Shown here piece by piece: positions 23,302 to 36,446 of a stretch of 64,000 nt of DNA. Position 1 is the stretch's first letter, and each line of letters starts with the position of its first letter. This stretch comes from Glandiceps talaboti (Eukaryota; Hemichordata; Enteropneusta; Spengelidae): positions 9,381,379-9,445,378 of the forward strand of contig NC_135551.1 of NCBI RefSeq assembly GCF_964340395.1, in the 5' to 3' direction. A program made the position numbers and the translations under genes. Below the pieces are notes generated by a model. That model worked only from the letters and a program-made list of their open reading frames with translations, was not told the origin of the DNA and searched no databases.

Positions 23302-23536
23302 TTCAGGTACTGAGACACATACAGAGCAACTGAAATTTTGATGAAGCCACACAGATGCACCCGACATCTATACCAGTGTTTATAGTACCTTAGTACCTGG
23401 CAGTGTGTGCTGCTATTGTGCCATTCAGTGGGGATGACTGGTCAGCTTTGATAAGGATCTCATATCATATTACTTGCCTGTTTACTGACAACATGTGTAT
23501 CCCCAGTGTTCATACTATTTGGCAAACCGTTGTAAT
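23098..23536. mobile_element. Large imperfect foldback element with CG/CA core
   Basis: The left arm (23098-23250) and right arm (23409-23536) are inverted copies. Matching blocks include ttacaacggtttgcca / tggcaaaccgttgtaa, tatgaacact / agtgttcata, gatatgagatccttat / ataaggatctcatatc, and cagtcatccccactga / tcagtggggatgactg. Short insertions or deletions separate the blocks. The loop contains (CG)n(CA)n and unique DNA. No target duplication is visible. A MITE-like foldback or an inverted local duplication would both fit. Confidence 0.6.
23247..23299. repeat. (CG)n(CA)n microsatellite
   Basis: About seven CG units run into about 19 CA units, at the inner edge of the foldback's left arm. Alternating purine-pyrimidine DNA of this kind can adopt Z-form. 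Confidence 0.95.
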
Positions 23537-24266
23537 GTTAATAGTAAACTTTATATACAGGAGATGTTTAATGTTTTATGTACAATTAATATGATGGATT
23601 GCTTTTTTCCCCTTAGCAACCATTTGTATCTTTGCATGATGGTTCATTGTTTACTTTGTACTTATAGACTAAAGTATTCAATAAATCAACCATATTAATG
23701 CAGTGTGTTTAGAAAAGTACATTCCGTGCACTATACCAGTCACAAACATCTTTTCTAACTTTAAGACAACTTTTCAGTCGCTCTTAGACGTCTAAGAATG
23801 CCACTCCATTTGTGGTGGTGATTCATTTGTACATATATCAGCTTCAATCCATTACGCCGTGCATGCGAGATGCCGCTTTTGAATTACGAAACTTGCAAAA
23901 TTAGAATTGTCCATTATTCTGTCTCTTTAATATGTGGAAAGCTGATATATAACCTACCCGAAAAGAAAAGGAGATGACCAGGTATTCTGACGACTGATTA
24001 TTGGGTATCAGGTACAGGTGTCGAGTACTTAAAAACGTGGTTGCATTACAACTACTACTGAAACGGGAGTATGAAGTGAACATATTCATTAATTTGAGTT
24101 GGTTTGCAAGATGGTAAGTACCGGTGACTATCTCAAAATAAACCCATTTCAATTATTCTAATCCTTTGCAAAAGAGCTTTCTTGCAAGCTCAGGAGAAAG
24201 CACACGTTTACTACTACTAATGATGGAGATTTTCGATTACAAAATGTACTAACTTACTTCTTCCCT
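23537..24266. other. Unique DNA, no gene supported
   Basis: The right arm may extend a little further (ttaatagtaaactttatata pairs weakly with 23070-23095). Nothing else is seen. Confidence 0.35.
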
Positions 24267-24795
24267 TACATACATACATTCATACATACATACATACATA
24301 CATACATACATACATACACACATACATACATACATACATACATACATACATACATACATACATACATACATACATACATACATACATAAATGCAAACGTG
24401 CGTGCGTACATACATACATACATACATACATACATACATGCAATGTACATAAATAAATACAAACGTACGTGCGTGCATACATACCTACATACATACATGC
24501 AATGTACATAAATAAATACAAACGTACGTGCGTGAATACATACATACATACATACATACATACATACATACATACACACATACATACACACACATACATG
24601 CATACATACATACACATACATACATACATACATACATACATACATACATACATACACATACATACATACATACATACATACATACATACATACATACATA
24701 CATACATACATACATACATACATACATGCATGCATGCATACATACATACATACATACATACATACATGCATACATACATAAACACACACACACAC
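24267..24795. repeat. 529-bp (ACAT)n array with embedded 59-bp repeat
   Basis: Long ACAT tetranucleotide array. A non-ACAT block, tgcaatgtacataaataaat followed by acaaacgtacgtgcgtg, occurs twice 59 bases apart (24437 and 24496) and once in shortened form (24385). The array thus also contains segmental duplications. Many overlapping open frames on both strands (up to 180 codons) are artefacts. Confidence 0.95.
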
Positions 24796-25483
24796 TGACA
24801 GATATTATAGGATTATGTAAGCCTCCCATTCAAATTTGTATACGTAAGAATCGAGACAGCGCTGTGCCGTCAACTATTTTGACACTTTGCACTTATTATG
24901 TGCTTTAAATATATTTCAAAAGAAAGGATTGTTACAGTAAAGACACTCTATTCCTCGATTTTTACATTTCAGATGAAATCACCGTGTCACCGTGTCACAC
25001 ATTCAAGGTACCACACGTTGTATTTTATAGAAAATGATGAATATATGTGAAATTGGAATTGGTGATATGTTATCCCACTCTGACGGAATTGGCACTTGAA
25101 GAGACTTTAGTCTGAGAGAAAATAAGCAACCGTACATAAGGAGGACATGACATGTACTTTCTCGAACTGCTCCGGTTTCATTTTATTGAAAAGTGTCGTA
25201 ATAACCATTTAATGCAAAAGTAACGCCAAGGGTCGACTCTTCGTCGCCGTTGTCTTAATGAAGCCATTTTGTTGGTAAGAATGGGAATACGGTTAAGTGA
25301 CGAGTATAGCCTATGGTGGCAATCAAAGAACGACGACTCCGCATGAATTCAGATATTGTATACATATCACTTATTCATTCATATAATCACGACTGAAATA
25401 ACAATTGCATAGCTAAGACATATTTGCAAAGATCTTAATGTGAAAGGGGAGAATATTTTTCAAAAATATTGACGTACTACAGA
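24796..25483. other. Unique DNA with a small perfect palindrome
   Basis: A perfect hairpin aatatttttcaaaaatatt lies at 25452-25470, just upstream of the candidate secretory start at 25484. Otherwise nothing is seen. Confidence 0.35.
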
Positions 25484-25717
25484 ATGTTTCTACTGTCTTC
25501 CTTTTGTATTGTCTGCAATATGTTTTGTGGTGAGATACCGACATCGGCAAACCCTCCGGCAAGACGTTATATTAGAACATTGAAAAAAAAAGAAGTGAAA
25601 CTTAGCGCACCAAACCTTGAAAATGATTCTTGTTATTCGACTTTACAATCGAGAAACAGTGTGCATTTCAATATTCAACATTACGTGTTAAACATCGAAC
25701 TTACAGCAGCTATATAG
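25484..25717 (+). CDS. Candidate secretory start (signal-peptide-like), exon or small ORF
   Basis: ATG at 25484 opens MFLLSSFCIVCNMFCGEIP, a hydrophobic leader resembling a signal peptide. Directly after the leader a consensus donor, TGTG|GTGAGA, occurs at 25529/25530. It would give a phase-1 first exon (25484-25529), the usual place and phase of an intron after a signal peptide. Without splicing the frame runs to 25717 (77 residues after this ATG) with basic pairs RR and KKK, which could also suggest a small secreted precursor. No TATA box, no poly(A) signal and no homologue is recognised. Chance is a serious alternative. Confidence 0.2.
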   Translation: MFLLSSFCIVCNMFCGEIPTSANPPARRYIRTLKKKEVKLSAPNLENDSCYSTLQSRNSVHFNIQHYVLNIELTAAI

Positions 25718-26071
25718 TATTGAGTGCCTCCCTCTGGACGTTTCTTGTTTTCACTCTCAATAAATGTCTTCTATTTTCGACCTTAAATTACAACCATCTC
25801 CGGGAATGTTTTACCGCTCTATGCATAACAATACAGGAAGTGTTACTGAGTCGCTGACTGTTTTATTCATGTATACTAGTAATCTACATCTTAGTATATG
25901 TGATAATTGTTTTAGATTTCTATCACGAAATGTAAATTTGATATGGCTATAATAAAAGAAATCAAGTTTTCATGTGTCTTTACATTATAAAATGACAAAA
26001 ACCTAATGTAATAATTTCGAAAAGAGTAATTTCAAGTACTTTGCTGGAAACATATACCTTCCAAATGTTTA
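25718..26071. other. Unique DNA, nothing recognised
   Basis: Overlapping frames of 62-75 codons have no supporting signal. Confidence 0.4.
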
Positions 26072-26187
26072 GCAGGCAGGGAGGCAGTTTAGCAGGCAGG
26101 CAAGGAGGCAGGCATGTACATACGTCTCTGTCTGTCTCTGTCTGTCCGTCCGTCCGTCTGTGTGTGCGTGCCTGCGCGCGCGCGTGT
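26072..26187. repeat. Low-complexity (GGCA)n, (TCTG)n/(TCCG)n and (CG)n/(TG)n tract
   Basis: Decayed tetranucleotide repeats that change composition along the tract. Confidence 0.85.
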
Positions 26188-27324
26188 GTAAAATATTTTA
26201 AATATGTAATAAAGCTCTTTCACAATCTGCTATAGCGCACTGCAATAGTGATATATTCACTTTTTGAAAACGTTATTAACAGTTTATGTTGTAGTTCCTG
26301 GTTGAATATAACAATCATGTAGAAACGACGTACACGAATTAGTTTACGTGATAGCCACTGACGAGTGTGAGGAGAGTAATTTGTGATGTAGTTGTTAAAG
26401 TTATTTGTATACGAAGGTGACAGTTTTACATATATATTAAAGTTTAACCTTGAAATGTAATCCAATGGCGTTTAATTACTTCTTCTGATTTAACACAGTG
26501 TGAGTACAATAGACCATGCCCCTCCATGATCCTTTCCCTTATATTAAAGAACGCTGAAGTGACGTGGTGGTAATAATCTCAAGAACTATTTCTCGTCATG
26601 GATTTCTGTCCTTGCTTCAACGTTGTTGATGGCAAGAACATGGCACCCTCTCATTGAAATATGCATTTACGCTATGGCGTATAATGGACTGCAAGGAGTT
26701 GAATTGTTTGTGTATTTGATTCACTGATGTATTGACTTATTTAACACCTGTATGATTACCACGTTCTACACGTCTTCACCCTGTCCTGTCAAGTCAAATG
26801 ATTTGAACATTGATGACAAGAAGCATAAACACTGAATAAACTGAGATGTTTTGTCATTGTGTTAAGGACACGTTTCTTTGTAATGGAGTGTTAATCACCT
26901 CATTAATAACGCTGTCATGGCAGTCAGGTCCGTGCACATGAATCATAATGGTTGTTTTATCATTTTTAGATCAGTCAAATTAAAAAAAACTTAACAATGC
27001 ATGCGTTCTAATAGGTTCATTAGCCAAGAGCAGTCGAATAGGGGCACAGCACTGATGTCGTGAACTTTGAGAATTCTCTTATAAAATCAGTTTGCCCCTC
27101 TCGCTTTACTAACCGGTGAAAATATGCATTTAGAAAGGTTTAGTAATGATGGAGATTGCGAACGATATTGTAAAGTTTACCAAAGCGTGGCATGGATTGC
27201 TTTATCCTCATGAACAAACAGAAGATGTGGTAATCAATAGCTTGATTCGCTGTGCGTGCAAATGAACGTTTGCACTGATGTCACCTCTGACGAAATCCGA
27301 CATGATTCTCAAAATACTACCACA
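26188..27324. other. Unique DNA, nothing recognised
   Basis: No supported frame or repeat. Confidence 0.4.
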
Positions 27325-27700
27325 CCAGAGTGACTATAGAATTTCAATTAGGCAGCACGATCCCTTTTTACATCTCACACAGCACTATCTGTTACAAATT
27401 ATATAAAACAAAATACTGACACTGATGACACAGAAGCACATAAAAGGAGACGTCTTGTCTCATCACTGCCAGATGAAACAAGGAAGACTCATTACAAAAA
27501 AAAAGACAAAACTGTTTATTTGTTTTCACAGTGAGATAATATGTAACATTGTATGTGCGTTCGCGCTATTGGTGCCTGTCTTTTGTAGTGTAATTTGTAA
27601 AACAAAACGTTTGTAAAATTTAAAACAGACACGCGGCCTTGCCACCTAATTGAAAATATATAGGCTTCCTATTTTGGTAGTAAACAATATACCGCCTAAC
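27325..27700 (+). repeat. Dispersed repeat R320, copy C
   Basis: Third copy of the family at 12179 and 12880. Matching blocks are gagtgactataga, taggcagcacga, gccagatgaaacaaggaaga, ttatttgttttcacagtgag, gcgctattggtgcctgtctt and ccacctaattgaaaat, then ttttggtagta, which also follows copy A (ttggtagta). It contains an A-rich insertion absent from copy A. Confidence 0.6.
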
Positions 27701-29163
27701 ACAATCTTCTTACTTGTCTGTGCGCCTAATACGGCGAACCATACAGATTTTTTCATAATAGTTCTTTGATATAATTTGCAGCATTTCGATATTGTCAGCT
27801 CATGTTCAGTTATCAGACCATGGTTTACAAATACGAATGGAACGGCGTAGCCTGCTAAGTCTAATGAGTAGTTTAATGATATATATTTACAAATGGTCTA
27901 TGCATACATGTTATTTTCCATTCAATGAGTAATAGTATAAGAAGTGAATTCAATTTGAATTTTGTTTAAATCTGTTTGATGTAAAAACTTAAAAGTTTCT
28001 TGAAAATGAAAGTCACCTGCTCACAATAAATTTAAAATTGCAATTTCAACAAGAAGTAAAAAAGAAGAAGTAAAAACGTGATTTTGAAAGTCAAAACGGC
28101 AAAACTTCAATGAAAGCCTGAAACAAATCATCGGCATGTATTCAATCCATCTCTACTTGAAATTGTTCTTATCGACTTATCATCAGAGACTAGAAAATGA
28201 CTAACAGTTGGTGTTTTTCTCCTTCTCGTCGTTATGGTTACTCAATGATCCCAAATCAATAACTACTTTACTCGTCGAATTCTCATTTTTTCAGGCTCGT
28301 ACGTAAGTCGTAAAACATGCATGGTACTAGTATTACATTCGTTCTTGAAACAAACTTTTTTCTCGACTGAGAAAGGAGGGGTTAGATAATGGTATTTACA
28401 AAATAATGCAGTTCGGAATTAAATATCTTGAGCTTGTAGTGTAACTGTGCTAAAACCACCTTAACCATTCTCAGTTAATAACAATAAACGTGACCTATTT
28501 TTTGGAATAGAGTTCAAAATGATAGAAGGATTAAACCATGCAAGATTCCAATATGGCCGCCGAAAAATATGTTGACCGCATGGGAAATCAAATTTACGGT
28601 CGACTTCTTTGAAAACAAGAGAGTGAGCCCCTAGAGTTCGTTCTTTTGACTTCAACCGAACCAGGAACAAGCTTTCACATGGTAAAGTTTGATTTTTAAG
28701 GAAATTTGTCCCACAGGCGCATTGTACCTTAATTTAAATGTACAAAGTGTTTGCATATAACATTGCTATTCTGTTCATTGGCATTACCTATAGAATCAAA
28801 CCAAAGTTTATGATACCGCTGTCAAACCAGAATTGATTTCCCTGACAATACCACCGTAAACTTCCAAGTCGAAGTATACATGCAGGCACGTGACCGAGAT
28901 ATGCTTATAAATCGTTTTAAATTCACGGTTCTTTCGCGATGTGATTACAAACCTCTCGGAAAAATGTTGTTAGAACGTTTTACAGTAACTCAGGTTATGC
29001 TCTAATATGTATTGCATTCAGTTTAAGTGATATCTATAACCCATCTCATTTAATAACGACAATATTGTTATCAAATAATTAGAAATGATACAGGAAGATA
29101 AAATATAGCACCCAGCCCAAAATAGACTACTGGGGATGCTATTTAATACATGTACTTATAGGT
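27701..29163. other. Unique DNA, no gene supported
   Basis: The phrase caatatggccgccga (28550) resembles ccaaaatggccgccga at 41548. Both look like YY1-type motifs but stand alone. The 69-codon minus frame at 28461-28670 has no support. Confidence 0.35.

Positions 29164-29251
<88 letters not shown>
29164..29251. repeat. (TA)n microsatellite
   Basis: About 43 TA units with one TG variant. Confidence 0.95.
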
Positions 29252-29255
<4 letters not shown>

Positions 29256-29454
29256 GTTACTGTGGTGCTAACATATGCGTCATAGCCATTATACCCTAAA
29301 TTTACTTTATTTCGCGCAGCCTGAGCTTGAAAGCAATTGTTGCTTAATACCCATGTTCAGTAGAAGACATTGTATTCTTCACAAGGAACGCCGCACTGCC
29401 AACGGTCACAATCGGTCAAAAACATGCCACATTAGGTTTTATATTCTCTCACCT

Positions 29455-29648
29455 TTACAAATTTGTTACAGTTGAAGAAAGGGGCTCTGCTGTAATAAAA
29501 TTTATCAGGTCACCAATACAAGTATACCGTGCAGCTGCTTCGAATTCAGGAAATGAGAATGTATAATTTACATAACGAGTTGTATAATCTAAATTGGATC
29601 TAAGATAGCATTGGTCTGGTACACATCCATTTGAATGAATTTCTGCAA
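29455..29648 (-). other. Open minus frame after a good acceptor, weak terminal-exon candidate
   Basis: On the minus strand a pyrimidine-rich acceptor, ttttttttccaaactttgcag, ends at 29649. The following frame is open for about 64 codons to TAA at 29455, with text such as YVNYTFSFPEFEAAARYTC and a pair of Cys in GCVPDQC. No poly(A) signal follows closely. No family is recognised and chance is likely. Confidence 0.15.
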
Positions 29649-29700
29649 AGTTTGGAAAAAAAACTATCAACGAAGCGCATTTGATTGGAGACAGAGGCAA

Positions 29701-30085
29701 ATCAGCACCAAATCATTTATCAGAATTATACTCCAAAACTCGAAAATGGACAAAGACAAAAATTAATTAAAGCACGTACATGTACATATATAATAATCCA
29801 GAAGCAATTATTATTTTGATTTATTTGATAGTTTTTCATTTACCGCGTAAATATAATTTTACAAACCCCCTATATTTATAGGCTTTTCTGTTTTCCTGAA
29901 GTTAAATAGTTGCTATGCGTTCAGTTTTTCATTTCTCTCTGTGGGGGCAAGACAGCTTAGTATTGTTTCTGAGTAAGTTGTTTGCTCACTGATACACCAG
30001 AGAAATGATTATGTAATGAAATTAATATTGAAGATTTCCTCTACAAGATAAGGTAAAAAGACACAACAAGACCATAACTTAATGC
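29701..30085. other. Unique DNA, nothing recognised
   Basis: No signal seen. Confidence 0.4.
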
Positions 30086-30204
30086 TATGTATGTATGTAT
30101 GTATGTATGTATGTATGTATGTATGTATGTATGTATGTATGTATGTGTGTATGTATGTATGTATGTGTGTTATGTATGTATGTATGTATGTATGTATGTA
30201 TGTA
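30086..30204. repeat. (TATG)n tetranucleotide array
   Basis: TATG repeats with two TGTG interruptions. Confidence 0.95.
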
Positions 30205-33055
30205 GGCAATGGAATCGTCTGAGCTGCCTCTTCGAATTTGTTTTGTGATCGTATTTAACTTTCACAAAATGCGTTTACCTTTCACAAAATGCAGTTAGCG
30301 CCCAAGCTCTTGGGAATTTTGTCTTTCAAACCACTCGCCTGGAATTCTGACGTACAATGAATTCTGGTTTATTGACTGTGACGTGAGTTAAATGAAGCAA
30401 ACCAGTTTTTGCCCATGGAAGTAACATGGTCTTCAAAAATCGTCGTGACCTGTTTCTACCTTATTCATTTAGCGTACCGATGCAAGGGAAATGAGTACGC
30501 CGTGCACAAATCGTCACTGTGTGTTTTATCTTCATCACGACAATGTTTCAGTCCATCAGTTTGAAAGATATTATATCACCCAAGGGTGTTTGTGTCATAC
30601 ATTCTACCCTACAGTAAAGATTTCATCAATTCATTTTATACTCTCATTATTTCGTTCACCACTGTTGTAATTTGTTTTACTACCCGTAAACTACCGAATA
30701 ATATAATGTAATGTTGTATGACCAACAAATTGACTACTGTTATAAAAAAGAAAGATCATAAAGAATAAAATGTTGCAAAACTACACGATATATATCAAAT
30801 AGAATCACACTACAAAACTAGTTCGCATAGAAACGAACGAAGAATACAGTCTACAGACGTGATGTTTAGGTAGCATGAACAGATGGTATTTTCAAATATG
30901 CTGCGACAAAATGGGAGAAGACTTATCGTAGTACATATCTGCTGAACGCTTGTTTAATATGCGAAACTCAGTTTTGGTTTCTGTTCATATGTTCATTTCG
31001 TTTGATCTGCCGCTCACATACCACACAGCATATTCTCACCTAAATGAGTTATCCGAGTACTGTGCCACATCCAATCAATATTTTTTTAAAAATAACAGTA
31101 ACATCTTACTTGTACATATGGGTTAACAGCTTGACGTGAAGTCATTTTACCAATGTAAATTCCAAAGTTATTGATGCCGGGTGTAATAAAAAATGACACG
31201 AACGAGCTTTAGGTTAAAGCAATCATATAGTTCAGCAATAAATAGTATTAATAAAGACATAATTTTCTATAACCCTCGTTTGCTGACAAGCTATAAAACA
31301 CAAGGGTTATTTATTACAGTTGTACACATTGCAATAATCAGACATACTTAATGAATACATAATTCAGTGTAACATGATATTATATGTTGAAACACTTTCT
31401 CCCAAGAATTTGCTAATTTTGTATCTTTCAATTACTGATTGCTTCAAATTCCTTCAAAACGATCGTCAATATACGTAACATGTCATTTGTAATACATTAT
31501 TGACAAGGTGTCTGTGATTGAAAGGTTTAATTATCGGTCACTTCATATCAATTTCAGCACTTTTAATGTCGCATTAATCACTGTCGACAGGTATTACACG
31601 CACGAGTTCTTATAATGGATGGCAATTACTATATTTGGGATATGACCGGAAAGTTCTAGCAGCCCAACACTGTATTCACTTCACCTTATACGTTGACCTG
31701 AATTCGATCGGGTCAGACGACAACTTAAGTAACGTCTTTCCACGGCTATTTTAAACTGCGGTCTCAACAGACTACATCAAATCAAGATATTAGATGGACC
31801 TTTTTTTCCAGCAGATATCTAATTAATCCCTTTCGTATTCCTAACGTAGAAACAGTGACGGATTATCGTACGCTAAGTAGCATAGCTTGGAGCGGCTCAC
31901 TTCCTAGCACGCAATCTCTTGTTACAATTACTATACTGACTTTGACGAATGTGTGGTTTTGCTCCTTGTATAATGTAAGTGTTTATTTCATGGGCCTGTA
32001 CTTTACGGATATAACACCACTAATGGCTATCGATCAAACCGCTACAACATGTTACCAAAGTACTTAAGCTTGCATTACTTGTCATTTAAGTTCAAGTATT
32101 GGCAGTCATTCAATAATGTATCGACAGACTACAGTCTGGTTCAACCCAACAGACAGTCATGCTCTACGCACGCTAACCTTAATTTGTATCAAACTGAGAT
32201 TAGACTAAATAGCTAATCCTAATCTTTGGTACCATTCAGTCCAAATAGCATCATTAAGTACATACTAACGACGAAATAAAAACCATGTAATTATCGATGG
32301 CCATCAGGATATCGATCCAGATACTTACATTGATTGAGGTACGGTAACATGCTCTCCTTTGAGTAAAAAACCCAGAAAACATGTCTTTGAATTCAGAAAC
32401 GCACAACGTGAGTACTTAATGTGTAGCCTTAGGGCGATAGAATCATGAAACCCCACAGTTGGCTCGCTGTTCTTGCTAAGGATTCCCTATGAAGGAATAG
32501 TCGATGTGTATGTTAACATCTCAATCGTAATTCGTCTGTCGATCAGTCCTTCACAAGTCACGTCGGGTAGTCTACTATACTACTATACTTCCATATACTT
32601 TCAAAATGACGTCACAACGCAATAGCTTCAGTTACAAATATGAAATTCTAAGTTCTAACCTATTTTAGATGATATTATCCGGTTTGTGGATAAAGTTAGC
32701 ATTAGTCCAGCTGTAGTTATAGGAGTCGGCAAAAGTAAATTTACCCGACATCTCTTGTGTACTAGGTTTAATGCACATTAAATAATGTGGGTCCGACTAA
32801 ATATTGCCCGGGACTGGCTGCCAGATAAAAGAAGTGCCCGGGAGCAAATTAGTGGCCAAGTGGCACTGGCCCACTGCGAATATATATTTACCAAAATTTA
32901 GTGAATTCAAGTCCTCGAGTGGTGCTTTTCCAGTCTTAAATTTTCTATCGTGTTACAGACATTGTCCAATAAAAAGTTGTGTTGGACCATGGCATTGGGC
33001 ACATCTATTATAAGACTGTAATTTAGATTTCGGGTTGAAGCTTAGAATTTAATCA

Positions 33056-33060
<5 letters not shown>
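30205..33060. other. Unique DNA, no gene supported
   Basis: No frame above chance length or with motif support. A short direct repeat tgcccggga occurs at 32805 and 32836. Confidence 0.4.

Positions 33061-33149
<89 letters not shown>
33061..33149. repeat. (CA)n(TA)n compound microsatellite
   Basis: About 13 CA units followed by about 31 TA units. Confidence 0.95.
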
Positions 33150-33151
<2 letters not shown>

Positions 33152-33449
33152 AGTGACGACATTTAATTAGGTAACGCCATTTAAACAATCACTCATCGAC
33201 GTCTAATCTCCTATATAAGATTTTGTTTGAATTTAAAAAGTACAATTACAAAAAATTAATAAACTGTGAGTGCTATACTTGGTATGCGTTTGCGCACGAA
33301 GTTGTAGCAATCTTATAACATTCTATCCAGTGCCTTAGATGACTCATGTAAAGGAATACACCTCCCAACAACATACTGCTCCAGTAACATTGGAAATCTC
33401 TCAAGGTTTACACAGGATGACCACAGGGAACCATGAATTGTGTCACAAT

Positions 33450-33524
33450 TAAATAAACAAACAAACAAATAAATAAACACACACAAATAAGCAAACAAGC
33501 AAACAAACAAACAAACAAACAAAC
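33450..33524. repeat. (AAAC)n/(AAAT)n array
   Basis: Imperfect AAAC and AAAT tetranucleotides. Confidence 0.85.
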
Positions 33525-36375
33525 TAAATCAAAATAATATACATAAGTTTACTCGAAATACGCGGGAGTAAATAGACAACCCTATACTTGTGGGTAGTCA
33601 CTATCTAGCCCCTGTTATATGTACCTGCTAACACGGCCTGTGTACTAAACTGTGTCATTTTATGTACGAACTATACAAACACCATCTATGCCCACGTGTA
33701 AATCTATAGCAACTATACACGTGTTTATCGTACTTTCATTTACTAAAGTGTAGTATTGTGACTTTTTGAGTTTGTCTGTTTGTTAGACGTGTCCTTGGCT
33801 CCATGCAGTTTGAATATGACATTTTGTTATAAAAAAAATAGCCATTGTGTGGAATATTACAGGTAGTTCTGATCTTTCCTCATCGTGCGATGTAGCACAC
33901 TATTCTCAGCATATAAAGGGTCTATGACCTTCAACAGTAGCTAATATCGCATCGTACCCAAGGAGAGATGCTTCCAGCCTATAAAGCCTACATAACAAAT
34001 AAGTACTTGTAAACTAAAATAGTGTATTGGGATGGCTTCGACGTGACATCGTGTTATTTTGTAAAACTAAGACTTGTTAGATCTTGCTATAGAGAAGGTC
34101 AGCGTTTTGTATTGATGTATAGTATTGAAAGTCGTGATAGACTACTACTGGAAGAGTCTGTTAATACTCCACTCTCACAACGCAGCACAACACAACACAA
34201 TACTCGTGTAGACAAAACTACTCTGAAAATATATTCAATTACTGGATTACGACAGTGAAAATATTTTCAATCAATGAATTACATCGATGGAATTTAAAAC
34301 AGAATGAAACAAAATTTTGTTCGGTAGATTATTCTTTTTTTCCCATGTTATAAGCTTATAGCTAATGATTACCATTGAATAGAGGGCGCTATAACGTACA
34401 GCAGGAGAACTAATTGAAAGTTGCGGATCAAGGCTGCGTATGCTTTATTTAATATAATTAAATTTCACGACATATATGATGATACTAATTTTGACCTAAT
34501 AAGATGTACAATGCGTAGCTGTATCGATTTTTCAAACACGGGAAATTCCATACTTGGCCAACATTCACCTGGGAAAGATTGTTCATACCAGGGCTTCACC
34601 TTGGGACATGATTTGAGCTAGTGTCATCTATAAGTTGATTATACCTGTGCCTAAGGATCAATATACTTTATTATCAATAATAGCACGGAATGTCGACTTT
34701 GGTACCAGGAGAATAACCAAAAGGTAATAAAAGATAAATAAAAACACACTAAAAAAATAACCAATGTTATGTGACATGTATACAGTACAATATTAATGAT
34801 TACATGACTGTGATGGATTGTATTGGAGACGTTAAGAATTAAAATAAATAGTTATGGAGAATTTGTGATATACTCAATGGACGTGACAGAAATATTCTTG
34901 CCAATATTCTTTCGAGGGCTTGTGGAATTGTTCATGTAGTGGATGCGAAGAGTTTCTTGAAATATTGGCTATGCCGGCAAGCCTTGATGTGTGAAGTGTC
35001 TCTTCAGAATACGTTTTTACTGACAGAAGAGTCTTGAAATCGTTTTTCCGAGCCCCGGACTCTAATAGGAGACAACTCGATCGTAAGGTTTTCGCCAGGA
35101 ATCATTGTAGTGGGTCGGAAGAGTCTTTTAAACTTGTTGAGCCTCTACTAAGAAATCGAAATATTTGCTATGCGTTTATGCTGGCAATCCTTGTTGAGAA
35201 TACTGTTTATACAACTATGGTACACTGAAGTGATCCTCTACGGCAAGTGATGACACATTCGTCTGTTTTTACATATTCAAAGCTATGAAATTATACCTGT
35301 ACTTTGCATTGCTAGTAGTTACTCATCAGACAGTGGTTTAATAGACAGCTGTGATGTGAGAGAGAGACTTAGTTTTCAGTCAGCTAATACCACCTTTCAT
35401 CAGCAAAAGTGAGAATTCGTTTAACATATAACTTTGTTGTAGATTGAAAAAAAACGGACCGGAGGGGTGGGGTGGGTGGAGACAATCGTGTTATTCTCCA
35501 CTCCAAGCACATGTTGTATAATTTCACTATAGAGACCAGAAATGTCTATAACATCAATACAATTTTACTTCAGCGAAAGTTACAGTTTGGCGAATTTATC
35601 TTTACATACACTGAATGAAAGATTCTTGGCTGATTATATCTTAAATCAATCAACGTGTTCCGGGGAATAATTGACGGGCGCCATCAACGGCAAATCATTC
35701 AGTCGATTAGGATATTGCAAGAATTTCAAGAACGAATAACCCCTTGATGACAGAATGCACAAAAAATATATTTGTTTCACAATACTGGTTACAGATATAA
35801 CGGGGAAACATTTGAATTTGGACGAAAAAAGTGTATAGCACTACTAAGATTGTTTACATAGGTTGCCATAAAAATTATTACGGCTGTACAACTTAATAAA
35901 AATCTGTACAATGTGAAATTTGTTTAATTTGATATGTATTCTGTGAACCAATGTAATCGGAACCACACTTTTTATTTTGTTACGACTTATGATTTTATGA
36001 CGCATCTAGGTAACAAAATTGACGTGTGCATGTATCGTAAATGACCAGCACATTTGAACAGTAGAGTAGTTTTGGGGAATATGTCTTCCGCAGCAGATTG
36101 GTGAGTAAATGTGGTTAATAAGGAGAGCGCCACCAACGTTGAACCTTCCAACCAGACACACTTCATTCGCGATACTTTCCAGATCAGTTAAATAAAGTTT
36201 CTAAAATCATAATATATCTGGACAGATATACAATGTATGTCCTGTCAGATTTAAGGACACTGTTACAAATAAAAATTGCAGTGGAAAATCTTCAATTACG
36301 TAACTTGCTTGGACATGTACTCTCTTTGGCATTGTGAACAATTAATGATCGAGGTAATATAGATCAGGAGTACTG

Positions 36376-36377
<2 letters not shown>
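33525..36377. other. Unique DNA, no gene supported
   Basis: A tagagggcgcta box at 34379-34390 matches the core of the CTCF consensus but lacks its flank. Otherwise no gene, RNA or repeat is recognised. Confidence 0.4.

Positions 36378-36446
<69 letters not shown>
36378..36446. repeat. (TA)n microsatellite
   Basis: About 34 TA units. Confidence 0.95.

Noticed and set aside
23409-23450. miR-2-like text ccagctttgat near the foldback
   Set aside because: The match is short, and the fold is explained by the larger inverted repeat rather than by a microRNA precursor.
24249-24908. Overlapping open frames of up to 180 codons on both strands
   Set aside because: They are translations of the (ACAT)n tract (YVCMYVCM, HTYIHTYI); any period-4 repeat without stops gives this.
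28290-28320. Micro-exon between a tttttcag acceptor and a GTAAGT donor
   Set aside because: Only eight bases long and without any neighbouring exon.
34379-34390. CTCF site (tagagggcgcta)
   Set aside because: Only the core matches; the upstream part of the consensus is absent.
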